Virus record (IMG/VR): IMGVR_UViG_3300042323_000705
Location: 1-64,000 of that record
DNA length: 64,000 bases
Reading direction: 5' to 3' (one strand)
From: a virus
Each line of letters begins with the position of its first letter. The stretch's first letter is position 1. Below are positions 55,469 through 63,245 of the stretch, in pieces. A model generated the notes under the pieces. The model searched no databases. It was not told where the DNA came from and saw only the letters and a list, made by a program, of their open reading frames with translations. Made by a program: the position numbers and the translations under genes.

Positions 55469-55721
55469 AAAGAGTGCACTCCTTTAGTATTTCGGTTCCA
55501 TAAAGATTCACTGCCCTGATTATGCAGTCTATTTCTGCATGCAAGTTTACACAGTCAGGGTGTTTATTGTAACGTAGCATCATAGGATGCGTTTTGTAGC
55601 GGTTGACTCCTGTGGCCAACAACCGGCCTCGGTAGTAGAGTCCCGCTGCATGTTTAGAGCGGAACACTGGTTCTGTTTTCCTTGCCAGTTCGATTATATA
55701 ACTAGCGTGATTTACTTCCAC
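55338..55721 (-). CDS. Cytidine/deoxycytidylate deaminase-like protein
   Basis: 127 residues. NLHAEIDCIIRA gives the HAE zinc/catalytic motif, and SSCPCDGCSRAIEAFGIKRTYY the PCxxC pair. KHAAGLYYRGRLLATGVNRYKTHPMM is the nucleoside-binding start. It is the second deaminase-fold protein in the window, and might act on another base or on tRNA or nucleotide. Confidence 0.8.
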   Translation of the reverse strand: MEVNHASYIIELARKTEPVFRSKHAAGLYYRGRLLATGVNRYKTHPMMLRYNKHPDCVNLHAEIDCIIRAVNLYGTEILKECTLYVARTCKDGSTASSCPCDGCSRAIEAFGIKRTYYTTKEGWRSL

Positions 55722-56068
55722 GATCGACCTAGCTCAAACACGTACCTAAAGTATTCTTTTTCTAGTAGATAAGAAGACTTATCTTTAGCTTCTTCCCAAG
55801 CTTTCTCCCAAGGTTCTAGCTTGTTTTCTAAATAGTAACTTACTGCATTTGTTGTAGTTAAGAATCGGAAAGTAATAGCAGAGACACGATGTATAGATCC
55901 TCCTGCATTCTCTACAATTAGCTCTCCTTGTCGATTTTTACCGATGTAATGAAAGTCACCCCAACCTTTAACTGTGAGAGGTTTAGATAAATCTACTGTA
56001 GGCATTTTAGTTTCCTTTGCAGGTGGATAGTCTCGTTGACAGATAGAACAACTTCCAGATAGACACAT
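55712..56068 (-). CDS. Hypothetical protein, paralog of the next upstream gene (118 aa)
   Basis: N-terminus has CSGSCSICQ-like cysteines (SGSCSICQRDYPP), then VDLSKPLTVKGWG... and ends FELGRSWK. The upstream gene shows VNWKEPLQIEGLG... and the same FELGRSWK end, so the two are tandem duplicates of about 95 residues. A small beta barrel plus helix is likely. Function unknown. Confidence 0.65.
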   Translation of the reverse strand: MCLSGSCSICQRDYPPAKETKMPTVDLSKPLTVKGWGDFHYIGKNRQGELIVENAGGSIHRVSAITFRFLTTTNAVSYYLENKLEPWEKAWEEAKDKSSYLLEKEYFRYVFELGRSWK

Positions 56069-56556
56069 TATTTCCAGCTCCTACCTAGCTCAAAAGCATC
56101 TTTGAAGGTTTGTTCAACTGAGTATTCTTTTTCAGCTGGTTGACCTTTCCAGAGCTCAAAAGCTTGTTTCCACTCTTGTGGTGGGTTAGTTACTCGAACA
56201 AATCCTAGTTGACCTTGTACAAGTCCTGTATCTTTGTAAGCAGCGTAGACTGTTCCATCTGCAGTCTCTACTACTACCTTGTCTCCTTTTTTAGTTGAAG
56301 AGACTAAGAGAGTACAAGTCAGAGGAGCTTGACCTAAACCTTCGATTTGTAGCGGTTCTTTCCAGTTTACTGTCATTTTAAGTTTCCTGAATAGTGTGTA
56401 CTTAAGGTTTCCTAACCGACGAACACCTGTACTAGTTTCAATAGTAAGGTAGCCGTTAGCGTCTTGTTTCAGTTGATAACGTTCACCATGTTGAGTCTCA
56501 ACACAGTCTCCACGGCAAACACTATAAACGATTTCATCTCCATACTTCCAAGTCAT
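56068..56556 (-). CDS. Hypothetical protein, tandem-duplicate family (162 aa)
   Basis: Residues about 1-58 form one barrel-like unit (GDEIVYSVCRGDCVETQHGER), then MTVNWKEPLQIEGLGQAP begins a unit homologous to the downstream gene. Ends FKDAFELGRSWK. Possibly a fusion of two early genes. Unknown. Confidence 0.65.
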   Translation of the reverse strand: MTWKYGDEIVYSVCRGDCVETQHGERYQLKQDANGYLTIETSTGVRRLGNLKYTLFRKLKMTVNWKEPLQIEGLGQAPLTCTLLVSSTKKGDKVVVETADGTVYAAYKDTGLVQGQLGFVRVTNPPQEWKQAFELWKGQPAEKEYSVEQTFKDAFELGRSWK

Positions 56557-56777
56557 GTTGCGGTATAGGTCCCTTCTGGTAGCCCAAGAGCGGTTAACGC
56601 TTCTCTTAGCTGTTGGTTTGTCATTTCTACGACTTCATAACGCTCATACTCTTCATTCCACTGACGAACAAAGACTCCCTGCTCGTCGAGTAGCCATTCA
56701 ACGTCTTCTAGTCGTCCACTGTCGTCTAGTACTGTTATAATCGACTCCGCGAACACATGCTCTACTGTGAAGGTCAT
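56553..56777 (-). CDS. Small acidic hypothetical protein (74 aa)
   Basis: Strongly acidic (DDSGRLEDVEWLLDEQG, WNEEYERYEVVEM), ends EALTALGLPEGTYTAT. Start overlaps its upstream neighbour. No family recognised. Confidence 0.6.
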   Translation of the reverse strand: MTFTVEHVFAESIITVLDDSGRLEDVEWLLDEQGVFVRQWNEEYERYEVVEMTNQQLREALTALGLPEGTYTAT

Positions 56778-56914
56778 TGCTTTGATACCGCCTGATACCA
56801 GAACAAACCCTCTTTATAGGTTGCTCCTGTTGTTGACCAGCCTAGACGAGTTAGCTTTGCTACATCAGATAGTAGCTTAGATTCTGAGTAAGCGCGTAGT
56901 ACTTGTTGGATCAT
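56774..56914 (-). CDS. DUF1737-like small protein (46 aa)
   Basis: AYSESKLLSDVAKLTRLGW then ATYKEGLFWYQAV follows the DUF1737 pattern (helix, then short strands ending YYQAm). TGA overlaps the next start. Function unknown. Confidence 0.55.
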   Translation of the reverse strand: MIQQVLRAYSESKLLSDVAKLTRLGWSTTGATYKEGLFWYQAVSKQ

Positions 56915-56957
56915 TTTGACCTCAGTTAGCCATGAAAAAAATAATGAAGTTTAGAAA

Positions 56958-56977
56958 GCCCCCGCCGAAGCGGGAGC
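56958..56977 (-). terminator. Hairpin terminator after small membrane gene
   Basis: On -: GCTCCCGC-TTCG-GCGGGGGC then TTTCTAAAC and a T-rich stretch (ATTATTTTTTTC). Follows the stop of the 56984 gene by a few bases and carries a UUCG loop. Confidence 0.75.
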
Positions 56978-56983
56978 CTTATC

Positions 56984-57169
56984 TTACCAAAACAACACAG
57001 CAGTTACTAGGAAAGCACCTATTCCTGCTTGATAGTTTTCGGAAGAAACTCCTACAAAGATACCAAACAGCAATGCAGCAAGCAAAGCAGAAGGACCTAG
57101 TCGAAGTCTTGGTAGTTTCAGAGAAGAAACTATGATTACAAACAGTATGATGCTACCTATGATAATCAT
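56984..57169 (-). CDS. Two-TM small membrane protein (61 aa)
   Basis: Two hydrophobic segments (MIIIGSIILFVIIVSSL and ALLAALLFGIFVGVS / AGIGAFLVTAVLFW) separated by a basic turn (LPRLRLGPS). Just before a terminator. Early inner-membrane protein, role unknown. Confidence 0.6.
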   Translation of the reverse strand: MIIIGSIILFVIIVSSLKLPRLRLGPSALLAALLFGIFVGVSSENYQAGIGAFLVTAVLFW

Positions 57170-57180
57170 CTATTTTTACC

Positions 57181-57426
57181 TTACACAAGAGTAGGGGCAG
57201 TAAAGCCGGGGTAGTAAACTGCAATACGCTTTGCAGACTTGTTTAGTAAACGTTGAAAAATCTCAACGTCTTGGTTATTACCTTTATCGTAGTCAGCAAG
57301 TAACTTATAGAAGTAACGAAGCTCTAGTTTCTTATATGCTTCTTTCTGTTTACGATGCTCAAGATACTCATGAACACCAACAACAATACCGATGAAAAAC
57401 AATGCCACAAAGGTTGCAGTCCACAT
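57181..57426 (-). CDS. Small membrane-anchored protein (81 aa)
   Basis: N-terminal helix TFVALFFIGIVVGVHEYLEH then basic cytoplasmic part (RKQKEAYKKLELRYFYKLL). Possibly anchored in the inner membrane. Unrecognised. Confidence 0.6.
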   Translation of the reverse strand: MWTATFVALFFIGIVVGVHEYLEHRKQKEAYKKLELRYFYKLLADYDKGNNQDVEIFQRLLNKSAKRIAVYYPGFTAPTLV

Positions 57427-57427
57427 T

Positions 57428-57646
57428 TCACACTCTCCGTCCAGTGAAGGGTTTTTGATCTGAAGCTAGCTCGTATAGTCTTTGCCAAGCTACTTCGGTT
57501 GAAGCGTAGTATACCTCAGCCCAAACGAATCCGGGCTGAAGCTTTCTGTTACAGACGAACTGTCCAAATCTCAAAGACGACCGAAGACTTGAATCGCCAA
57601 TCCAAGTGTTCCAGAGCGTTCTAAGCTCTTCAGTTGTGAGTTCCAT
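57428..57646 (-). CDS. Small hypothetical protein (72 aa)
   Basis: ELTTEELRTLWNTWIGDSSLR then VWAEVYYASTEVAWQRLYELA. Overlaps the upstream gene by 76 bases in another frame. Upstream AAAGGGAA may serve as ribosome site. Unrecognised. Confidence 0.5.
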   Translation of the reverse strand: MELTTEELRTLWNTWIGDSSLRSSLRFGQFVCNRKLQPGFVWAEVYYASTEVAWQRLYELASDQKPFTGRRV

Positions 57647-57795
57647 TTCTTTTTGTTCCCTTTCATTCTAAACACGATAGCAAGTTCAGCTTCTTTCAGC
57701 CGATGCTTCCAACCATGTTCGGTTACGAGTAACTCGTAGGTCACCCAAGAAACTTCGAGTAACTTTCCTGAGTCTAGTTGTGCGTAGTATCTCAT
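57571..57795 (-). CDS. Small hypothetical protein (74 aa)
   Basis: MRYYAQLDSGKLLEVSWVTYEL then helix and basic segment (RMKGNKKKWNSQLKSLERSG). ATG with GGAGAG upstream. Overlap with next gene is long; one of the two may end earlier in reality. Confidence 0.5.
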   Translation of the reverse strand: MRYYAQLDSGKLLEVSWVTYELLVTEHGWKHRLKEAELAIVFRMKGNKKKWNSQLKSLERSGTLGLAIQVFGRL

Positions 57796-57849
57796 GTTTC
57801 TCTCCTTAAGAGGGTTGTAGTCGAGCAGTTAGTCGCTTGCTCAGGCCAA

Positions 57850-57863
57850 GACTCTACAGAGTC
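57850..57863. other. Perfect inverted repeat at stop of 57854 gene
   Basis: GACTCTACAGAGTC: six-base arms around AC. Overlaps the stop of the 57854 gene. The 57864-57795 gap also holds a weak GAGCA/TGCTC pair. Could be an operator or weak terminator. Confidence 0.35.
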
Positions 57864-58042
57864 ATTACCAGTTCGTACACCGCAACACCTGCAAGAGTCT
57901 TAGTTACGTCCTCATGCAACTCAAGGGCTTTTTTCAAAGCTTCTTCTTTGTTACCTGCCATGAAGTAATCGCTTGTCATAAAACCGTTTTCACCATCGTC
58001 AGTGGTGAAAGCCAGTTTAACAAAGTACGGCATTGCTCTCAT
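57854..58042 (-). CDS. Small hypothetical protein, first leftward gene (62 aa)
   Basis: Start at MRAMPYFVKLAFTTDDGENG, preceded by GGAGG; the earlier ATG at 58054 overlaps the binding site. Alpha/beta (NKEEALKKALELHEDVTKTL), similar in size to phage DUF-type regulators. First leftward gene downstream of a host-like promoter, so likely expressed very early. Confidence 0.65.
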   Translation of the reverse strand: MRAMPYFVKLAFTTDDGENGFMTSDYFMAGNKEEALKKALELHEDVTKTLAGVAVYELVMTL

Positions 58043-58067
58043 AAGAGCCTCCATCGTTGGGGGTTAA

Positions 58068-58099
58068 GAGATTTCTCGTCTTGAGATTATCTCATTATA
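58068..58099 (-). promoter_or_regulatory. Host-type -10 box with tandem palindromes (leftward early promoter)
   Basis: On -, a perfect TATAAT (58094-58099), with no good -35 at standard spacing. Immediately downstream are two palindromes: GAGATTATCTC (58083-58093) and GAGATTTCTC (58068-58077), sharing the GAGA/TCTC half-sites. They could be repressor or activator binding sites over the transcription start, or a hairpin leader. No other -10 of this quality in the gap between the divergent gene sets. Confidence 0.5.
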
Positions 58100-58144
58100 G
58101 ATACACACTTTTCCTCACTTTTTTAGCATACCAAAAGGAATAAA

Positions 58145-58822
58145 ATGACCAAAAGAATTCGTACTCGCCCACGACCTCTAGTTGAAAAGGCTGTCCACAT
58201 TCAGCCAAAGACTCAAAACCAAGATCGGCTAATCAGAGCTATCGAGCAAAACCAGTTAGTAGTTACAATTGGTCCAGCAGGTGTTGGTAAAACTTATTGT
58301 GCTGTTAACGCAGCTGTAAACTTGCTTGTGCAAGGTCGTGTAAAGAAACTGGTACTAGTTCGTGCTAATATTCCTACAGGAAAAACTCTTGGTTCTTTCC
58401 CCGGTGACATTTACGATAAGCTTGGTCCTTGGTTAGCTCCCATGACTAGTGAGATTAAAAAGAGACTTGGTGCAAATGACTACGATGCTAAGCGTCATTC
58501 AGGTCAAATCGAGTTTCATCCGCTAGAAACTATTCGTGGTGCTAGCTTTGAGGACACAATTATTCTTGTTGACGAATCTCAGAACTTAACTTATGAAGAA
58601 GTGAAGGCAATTACTACAAGAATCGGTGAGAACTCTAAAATGATTCTTATGGGTGATCCAATGCAAAGAGATACACGTGACTCTGGTCTAACAACCTTTA
58701 AAAAGATTATTAATCAATTTAACTTAGAGATTCCTGTTGTTGAGTTTGATCTAGACGATATCGTTCGTTCTGATCTAGTTGCTCAGCTTGTGAAAGCCTA
58801 TGTAAAATATGAGAAAAACTAA
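58145..58822 (+). CDS. phoH: PhoH-like ATPase
   Basis: 225 residues. GPAGVGKTYCAVNAA (Walker A) near residue 45, ILVDESQNLTYEEV (Walker B) near 140, MGDPMQRDT (sensor) and LDDIVRSDLV (arginine finger region). Matches PhoH family common in marine phages. RNA/DNA helicase-like function. Own AAGGA binding site. Confidence 0.9.
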   Translation: MTKRIRTRPRPLVEKAVHIQPKTQNQDRLIRAIEQNQLVVTIGPAGVGKTYCAVNAAVNLLVQGRVKKLVLVRANIPTGKTLGSFPGDIYDKLGPWLAPMTSEIKKRLGANDYDAKRHSGQIEFHPLETIRGASFEDTIILVDESQNLTYEEVKAITTRIGENSKMILMGDPMQRDTRDSGLTTFKKIINQFNLEIPVVEFDLDDIVRSDLVAQLVKAYVKYEKN

Positions 58823-58906
58823 CACACACTAACGCCCATTGTTTTCAGGCCAAAAACTTTACTAAAAGAATCGACCCTGAAACTCTAAAAATAAAGGACA
58901 ACAAAT

Positions 58907-59215
58907 ATGGCAAGAAATCAAGCAGCAGTGCATGTACCAGTTGGTGTATGGACTGAACTAACTGGCGGTGATGCAACTAAGATCACATGGCAAATCGTCA
59001 CTAACGAAGACAAACTAAACGGTGTTTACGTTCGTGTAACAGATACTGGCACAGCTCCAACAGACCAGTACGGCCTCCATTTCGCAACTTGGGATGATGC
59101 TGAGATTAATCGTGCACTTACAGACTATCGTGCAGGTGTAGCAGGCTCTAAACGTGTCTGGGCCAAAGCAATTAAAGAAGCTGTTGTAGTAGTCGTATCA
59201 GACGATAGCGTATAA
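58907..59215 (+). CDS. Putative virion-associated protein (102 aa)
   Basis: Begins MARNQAAVHVPVGVWTELTGG, then beta strands (KITWQIVTNEDKLNGVYVRV) and acidic end. Directly before portal, with AAAGGA. Looks like a small beta-sandwich, possibly a head decoration or fibre subunit; family not confirmed. Confidence 0.55.
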   Translation: MARNQAAVHVPVGVWTELTGGDATKITWQIVTNEDKLNGVYVRVTDTGTAPTDQYGLHFATWDDAEINRALTDYRAGVAGSKRVWAKAIKEAVVVVVSDDSV

Positions 59216-59231
59216 CTCTAAGGAGAACTAA

Positions 59232-60803
59232 ATGACCCAGATACCAACTCTTACTTCGAAGTCTAGTGTTGGCACTCCAACTTACGAATATGAATCTATG
59301 GTTCGTATCTGGAAACGTTGCCGCGCTATTCTAAACGGAGAGCTTTATGCTAAAGAGCATGACCGTTATCTCGATCAAGTTAACTACACTAACCTACTAG
59401 TACCTTTTAGTCCTCGTATGTCAGCAGAACAGTATCGCTGGTACGTAGCTGAAGCAGAACTACCCGGTTTAACTTCACAGTATGCAAAGATTCTTACAGG
59501 TGGTTTGCTTCGTAAGCCACCAGAAATTATGCTACCTGAAACAGTACCTGAAGAAGCTGCCTCTTGGCTACGTAACCGCTTTACGGAAGATGGTCGTCCA
59601 ATTATTGCTTTTCTTGATGCTGCTATTTGGGAAGAGCTATCGACTTCACGTGGTTGGGTTTCTGTAGACTTTCCTATGGTTCCTAACTACACTGATTTAG
59701 ATCCTGAACAAAAACAAATGATTGCGCCTTATCCAGTTCTTTGGAGAGCTGAGGACGTTATTAACTGGCAAACAGGTATTGATAAATCCACTGGTCGTCC
59801 AACTCTTACTCGTATTGTTTTCCGTTACATTGGCAGAACTTATAGAGACTCTGAGTGGCATCCTAACTTAGACATTGTTGCTGCGGATCATTATCTTGAT
59901 GAAGAAGGTATTTACAGAGTACAATACTACAAAAAAGAAGGTGAAGCTACAGTAGACCTGATTAACGGTGACATTAAAATGACTCAGCTCTTTGGTACTG
60001 AGCTGTTTAGTAATGACCACTGGATTGCAGACGGTGAACCTTTAACTCCAATGATGTGGGGTGAGCCAATGACACAGCTCCCTATTTTCCCATTAAATGG
60101 TGAAGTTACCCTCGAAGCTCCAATGCTAACTCCTCTTATTGACAAAGAAATTGCTCTTTACAACAAAATCTCTCGTCGTAATCATCTTCTTTATGGTGCA
60201 GCTACTTTTACTCCTGTAGTGTTTTCAGACATGAGCAACGAAGACTTTCAACAAGTAGTTAATGCTGGTTTAGGCTCCTGGATTAAATTAGGCTCACAAG
60301 ACAAAATTGATGCTTTTAAAACTCCAACGGATGCTTTGTCAGATATGGATCGTGCAATTGAAGGTGCCTTAGCTGAAATGTCTCGTTTCGGTACTCAGAT
60401 TCTAGCACCAGACGCAAGAACTGGAGACTCTGGTATTGCGCTTGAAATTAGAAACTCTAGCATCACAGCTCAGCTAGGACTTCTTAACAACAAGCTCTCT
60501 GCTACTATGGCAGAAGTTCTTAAGCTAATGATTAGATGGCGTTATGGAAAAGATGTAGAAGTTGAAGATCTTAAATTCAAACTATCAGCAGACTTTAACC
60601 CAACACCTCTTGGTTCTGAATGGACTCGTCTAGTAACTGAATGGTATCAGAATCGTTTGATTCCTCGTTCTGTATGGCTTTCTGTAGCTAAGCAGCATGA
60701 TATTATTCCTAATGATTATGATGATGTAGCAGGTATGGAAGAGATCGGCCAAGATCCTCTGATTCAAGATAACTCTGGCATGGACATAGAGGACAATATA
60801 TAA
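59232..60803 (+). CDS. Portal protein
   Basis: 523 residues. Matches the DUF4055-type portal group: opening KSSVGTPTYEYESMVRIWKR and YLVPF-like NYTNLLVPFSPRMSAEQY, then ITGGLLRKPPEIM-type region, and the long stem/wing in the C-terminal part (NKISRRNHLLYGAATFTPV, SRFGTQILAPDARTGDSGIAL). Forms the dodecameric ring through which DNA is packaged. The capsid and scaffold genes at the left edge are presumably reached past 64000. Confidence 0.85.
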   Translation: MTQIPTLTSKSSVGTPTYEYESMVRIWKRCRAILNGELYAKEHDRYLDQVNYTNLLVPFSPRMSAEQYRWYVAEAELPGLTSQYAKILTGGLLRKPPEIMLPETVPEEAASWLRNRFTEDGRPIIAFLDAAIWEELSTSRGWVSVDFPMVPNYTDLDPEQKQMIAPYPVLWRAEDVINWQTGIDKSTGRPTLTRIVFRYIGRTYRDSEWHPNLDIVAADHYLDEEGIYRVQYYKKEGEATVDLINGDIKMTQLFGTELFSNDHWIADGEPLTPMMWGEPMTQLPIFPLNGEVTLEAPMLTPLIDKEIALYNKISRRNHLLYGAATFTPVVFSDMSNEDFQQVVNAGLGSWIKLGSQDKIDAFKTPTDALSDMDRAIEGALAEMSRFGTQILAPDARTGDSGIALEIRNSSITAQLGLLNNKLSATMAEVLKLMIRWRYGKDVEVEDLKFKLSADFNPTPLGSEWTRLVTEWYQNRLIPRSVWLSVAKQHDIIPNDYDDVAGMEEIGQDPLIQDNSGMDIEDNI

Positions 60804-60997
60804 TGTTTTTAGCAATGCTACTAGTGTGCACTTCAGCTGAAGTACAATCTTGCGAAATCTTTTACAATACTGAAGAGGTCTTTGTAACTCAAGAAGCTTG
60901 TGAAGCAGATCTTGATGAAGCTTCTACTTTTCTTGACAGTCCTGAAGTTTACTACAGCAAGACTGGTTGCATTGTTCTTCCAGGAGACTCTGCATAA
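60803..60997 (+). CDS. Small secreted-type protein (64 aa)
   Basis: Hydrophobic N-terminal [15 protein letters not shown] looks like a signal peptide, followed by four Cys in the mature part (SCEIFY, EACEAD, GCIVL), able to form disulfides. Coupled to the portal stop. Perhaps periplasmic and involved in host surface or exclusion. Confidence 0.55.
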   Translation: MFLAMLLVCTSAEVQSCEIFYNTEEVFVTQEACEADLDEASTFLDSPEVYYSKTGCIVLPGDSA

Positions 60998-61143
60998 TGC
61001 CACTTAAAAAAGGTTATTCACAAAAGACCATTTCTTCAAATATTCGTAGAGAGAAAAAACGTGGTCATTCACAGAAACAATCTGTAGCTATCGCTTTGTC
61101 GGTAGCTGCAGAGGCTAAGAAGAAAAGAAATAAAAAGAAATAA
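60997..61143 (+). CDS. DUF6496-like small basic protein (48 aa)
   Basis: ATG overlaps the previous stop, TAA at 61141. [20 protein letters not shown] then [21 protein letters not shown] matches the small basic phage protein family (MPLKKGsS..tis.Ni...ka.GkpqkQavAIAls.A). Likely DNA or capsid associated. Confidence 0.65.
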   Translation: MPLKKGYSQKTISSNIRREKKRGHSQKQSVAIALSVAAEAKKKRNKKK

Positions 61144-61144
61144 C

Positions 61145-61200
61145 TCTCCTCAATGAAGGACCCCAACAACACAACCCAGCTGAGGCTCGGTTAGAGGAGA
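61145..61200 (+). promoter_or_regulatory. Leader with ribosome-binding-site sequestering pair
   Basis: TCTCCTC (61145-61151) is exactly complementary to GAGGAGA (61194-61200), the Shine-Dalgarno of the gene at 61208. The 42-base loop includes GAAGGACCCC. Folding would hide the binding site and could time expression. Confidence 0.45.
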
Positions 61201-61207
61201 CACACAC

Positions 61208-61645
61208 ATGGCACGCAGTAAAATTACTTCTGCTTCCCAAGATCTTATCTCTGATAATGGAGCAGTCTTAGCAAGTATTGTTGACGGAGAACAGATTCAA
61301 TTAGATGTAACACTAAACTGGCTAACCAATCTTACAGGTTATCAGATGAAAGTTACTGTCATTGAAGCTCAAAATACTGGTGATGGTAAGATTCCTACGG
61401 CTGTGCAGCCTAGTGGAGTTATTACTCAGCTACCTATTTTAGATTCTCTCGTAACCGATAATACTTTCAAGATTGTTTTCCCAGAGAACTTGATTGCTAC
61501 TTGGAACGTACAACCTTCCCCTGACAAACCTGTTTATGGTTATATCGAACTAGAAGTAAAAGACACAGGAACAGGGAATCTACAACAAATTTGGAAACCT
61601 CTCAGAGGACTAGTAGAAGTCTTATATTCTCCAACGGAGTTCTAA
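61208..61645 (+). CDS. Virion appendage protein, BppU-like N-terminus (145 aa)
   Basis: ASIVDGEQIQLDVTLNWLTNLTGYQMKVTV resembles the N-terminal domain of baseplate upper proteins (in two parts). Followed by strands and KPLRGLVEVLYSP end. Probably an attachment module for the fibre genes that follow. Confidence 0.55.
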   Translation: MARSKITSASQDLISDNGAVLASIVDGEQIQLDVTLNWLTNLTGYQMKVTVIEAQNTGDGKIPTAVQPSGVITQLPILDSLVTDNTFKIVFPENLIATWNVQPSPDKPVYGYIELEVKDTGTGNLQQIWKPLRGLVEVLYSPTEF

Positions 61646-61646
61646 G

Positions 61647-62129
61647 ATGACATACAAACTAAGCACTAAAGGCAATAAGTTAGAACTTTCTCTAACTAAA
61701 AACGAACTTGTTACAGAAGTAGACAAGCTAGAATACACAGTTTCTCTTGCTAGGACAGGAGGGCAGGGTTCTAAAGGCGATACTATTAGTAATGTTTATG
61801 TTGATGCTAACCAACACCTTATTGTACAAACGGTTAACTCTGCAGGAGTAACCACTACAATCGATGCAGGTGATGTTGAAGCTGAAATCAACTTAGACCA
61901 TCTTGAAGATGTTATTTTTAACAACTTACAAAATGCTGACTACATCGCTTACGACTTACCTACTCAAACCTTTAGAAACTACCAGCTAACAACTTCTCGT
62001 ATGGTAGATGTAAACAATGACGATAGAACTGACGGTTCTCTTCTTGTGTTTAAAGAAACTGATAACAAGTATGTTGCAACAAACGTACTTAATAATCCAA
62101 ATACTATCATTACTGGGGGTAACTTCTAA
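61647..62129 (+). CDS. Virion appendage protein (160 aa)
   Basis: Short collagen-like RTGGQGSKGDT linker around residue 40, then VYVDANQHLIVQTVNSAGV and other strands. Ends in NNPNTIITGGNF. Overlaps next start. Likely fibre or collar subunit. Confidence 0.55.
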   Translation: MTYKLSTKGNKLELSLTKNELVTEVDKLEYTVSLARTGGQGSKGDTISNVYVDANQHLIVQTVNSAGVTTTIDAGDVEAEINLDHLEDVIFNNLQNADYIAYDLPTQTFRNYQLTTSRMVDVNNDDRTDGSLLVFKETDNKYVATNVLNNPNTIITGGNF

Positions 62130-63223
62130 TGGCAACTAAAATTCTTCTTAAAAAATCTAGTACAGCAGGTGCTGTGCCGCTAACAACCGATCTTGAAATT
62201 GGTGAAGTAGCACTTAACCTTGCTGACCGTAAACTTTATTCTAAAAACAATTCTAACATTGTAGTACCCATTGGTTCTGCTTATGTTGGTGGTACTGCTC
62301 CTACTGCTCCTGCTGAAGGTGACCTTTGGTACGATTCTGCTAACGATTTGTTAAAAGCTTACAACGGTACTGCTTGGGCAGCTGCAGGCTACACCTCTCT
62401 CACCCAGTTCGGTGTTAATGCTAGTGCTGCAGAGCTAAACATCCTTGACGGCGCTACCCTAACTACTACTGAGCTAAATTATGTAGACGGTGTTACCTCT
62501 GCTATTCAAACGCAGTTAGACGGCAAATCTTCTACCTCTCATAACCACACTGTTGACTCTCTTTCAAACGTCCTTGTTATTGACAACTCTGATAACGAAG
62601 TACTAGCTTGGGACTCTACAAGCTCTAAGTGGATTAACCAAACAGCAGCAGAAGCTGGTCTTGCCACTTCAACTCACAACCACACTCTAGACTCTCTTTC
62701 TAACGTTACGATCACATCAAATGCTAGTGGTGAGATCTTAAAGTGGAATGGTACTGCTTGGATTAACAACACTCTTGCAGAAGCAGGTATTCAACCAGCT
62801 GGCTCTTATTTAACTGCTGAAGTCGATACTCTTGCTACCGTAACAGGTCGTGGTGCAACCACTTCAACTGCTATTTCTATTGCTAATGCTACAAGTTCTA
62901 CTGGAACTACTAGTGGTGCTTTAACTGTAGCTGGTGGTGTAGGCATCGTAGAAAACCTTAACGTTGGTGGTAATGCTATTATCACAGGCAACTTGACTGT
63001 TAATGGTACAACTACTACTGTAAACTCAAACACTGTTAACATTGGCGACAACATCATTGTTCTTAACGCAGACGAAACAGGAGCAGCCAGTCAAAATGCT
63101 GGTTTTGAAGTAGAGCGTGGCACTGATACAAACGTACAGTTTATTTGGAATGAAGCTAACGATGCTTGGGACATGGGTGACTATCCACTACAAAACGTAA
63201 AGCTTGACGGCGGTACTTACTAA
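62129..63223 (+). CDS. Tail fibre-like protein (364 aa)
   Basis: N-terminus MATKILLKKSSTAGAVPLTT begins a module shared with the next gene. Fibre-type phrases: NASAAELNILDGATLTTTEL, NYVDGVTSAIQTQLDGK, TSHNHTVDSLSNV repeated with variation, and TSGALTVAGGVGIVENLNVGG (phage stalk type). No enzymatic domain. Attached to the virion by the N-terminal module. Confidence 0.75.
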   Translation: MATKILLKKSSTAGAVPLTTDLEIGEVALNLADRKLYSKNNSNIVVPIGSAYVGGTAPTAPAEGDLWYDSANDLLKAYNGTAWAAAGYTSLTQFGVNASAAELNILDGATLTTTELNYVDGVTSAIQTQLDGKSSTSHNHTVDSLSNVLVIDNSDNEVLAWDSTSSKWINQTAAEAGLATSTHNHTLDSLSNVTITSNASGEILKWNGTAWINNTLAEAGIQPAGSYLTAEVDTLATVTGRGATTSTAISIANATSSTGTTSGALTVAGGVGIVENLNVGGNAIITGNLTVNGTTTTVNSNTVNIGDNIIVLNADETGAASQNAGFEVERGTDTNVQFIWNEANDAWDMGDYPLQNVKLDGGTY

Positions 63224-63245
63224 GACATAGAAAGGTCTCATCTAT

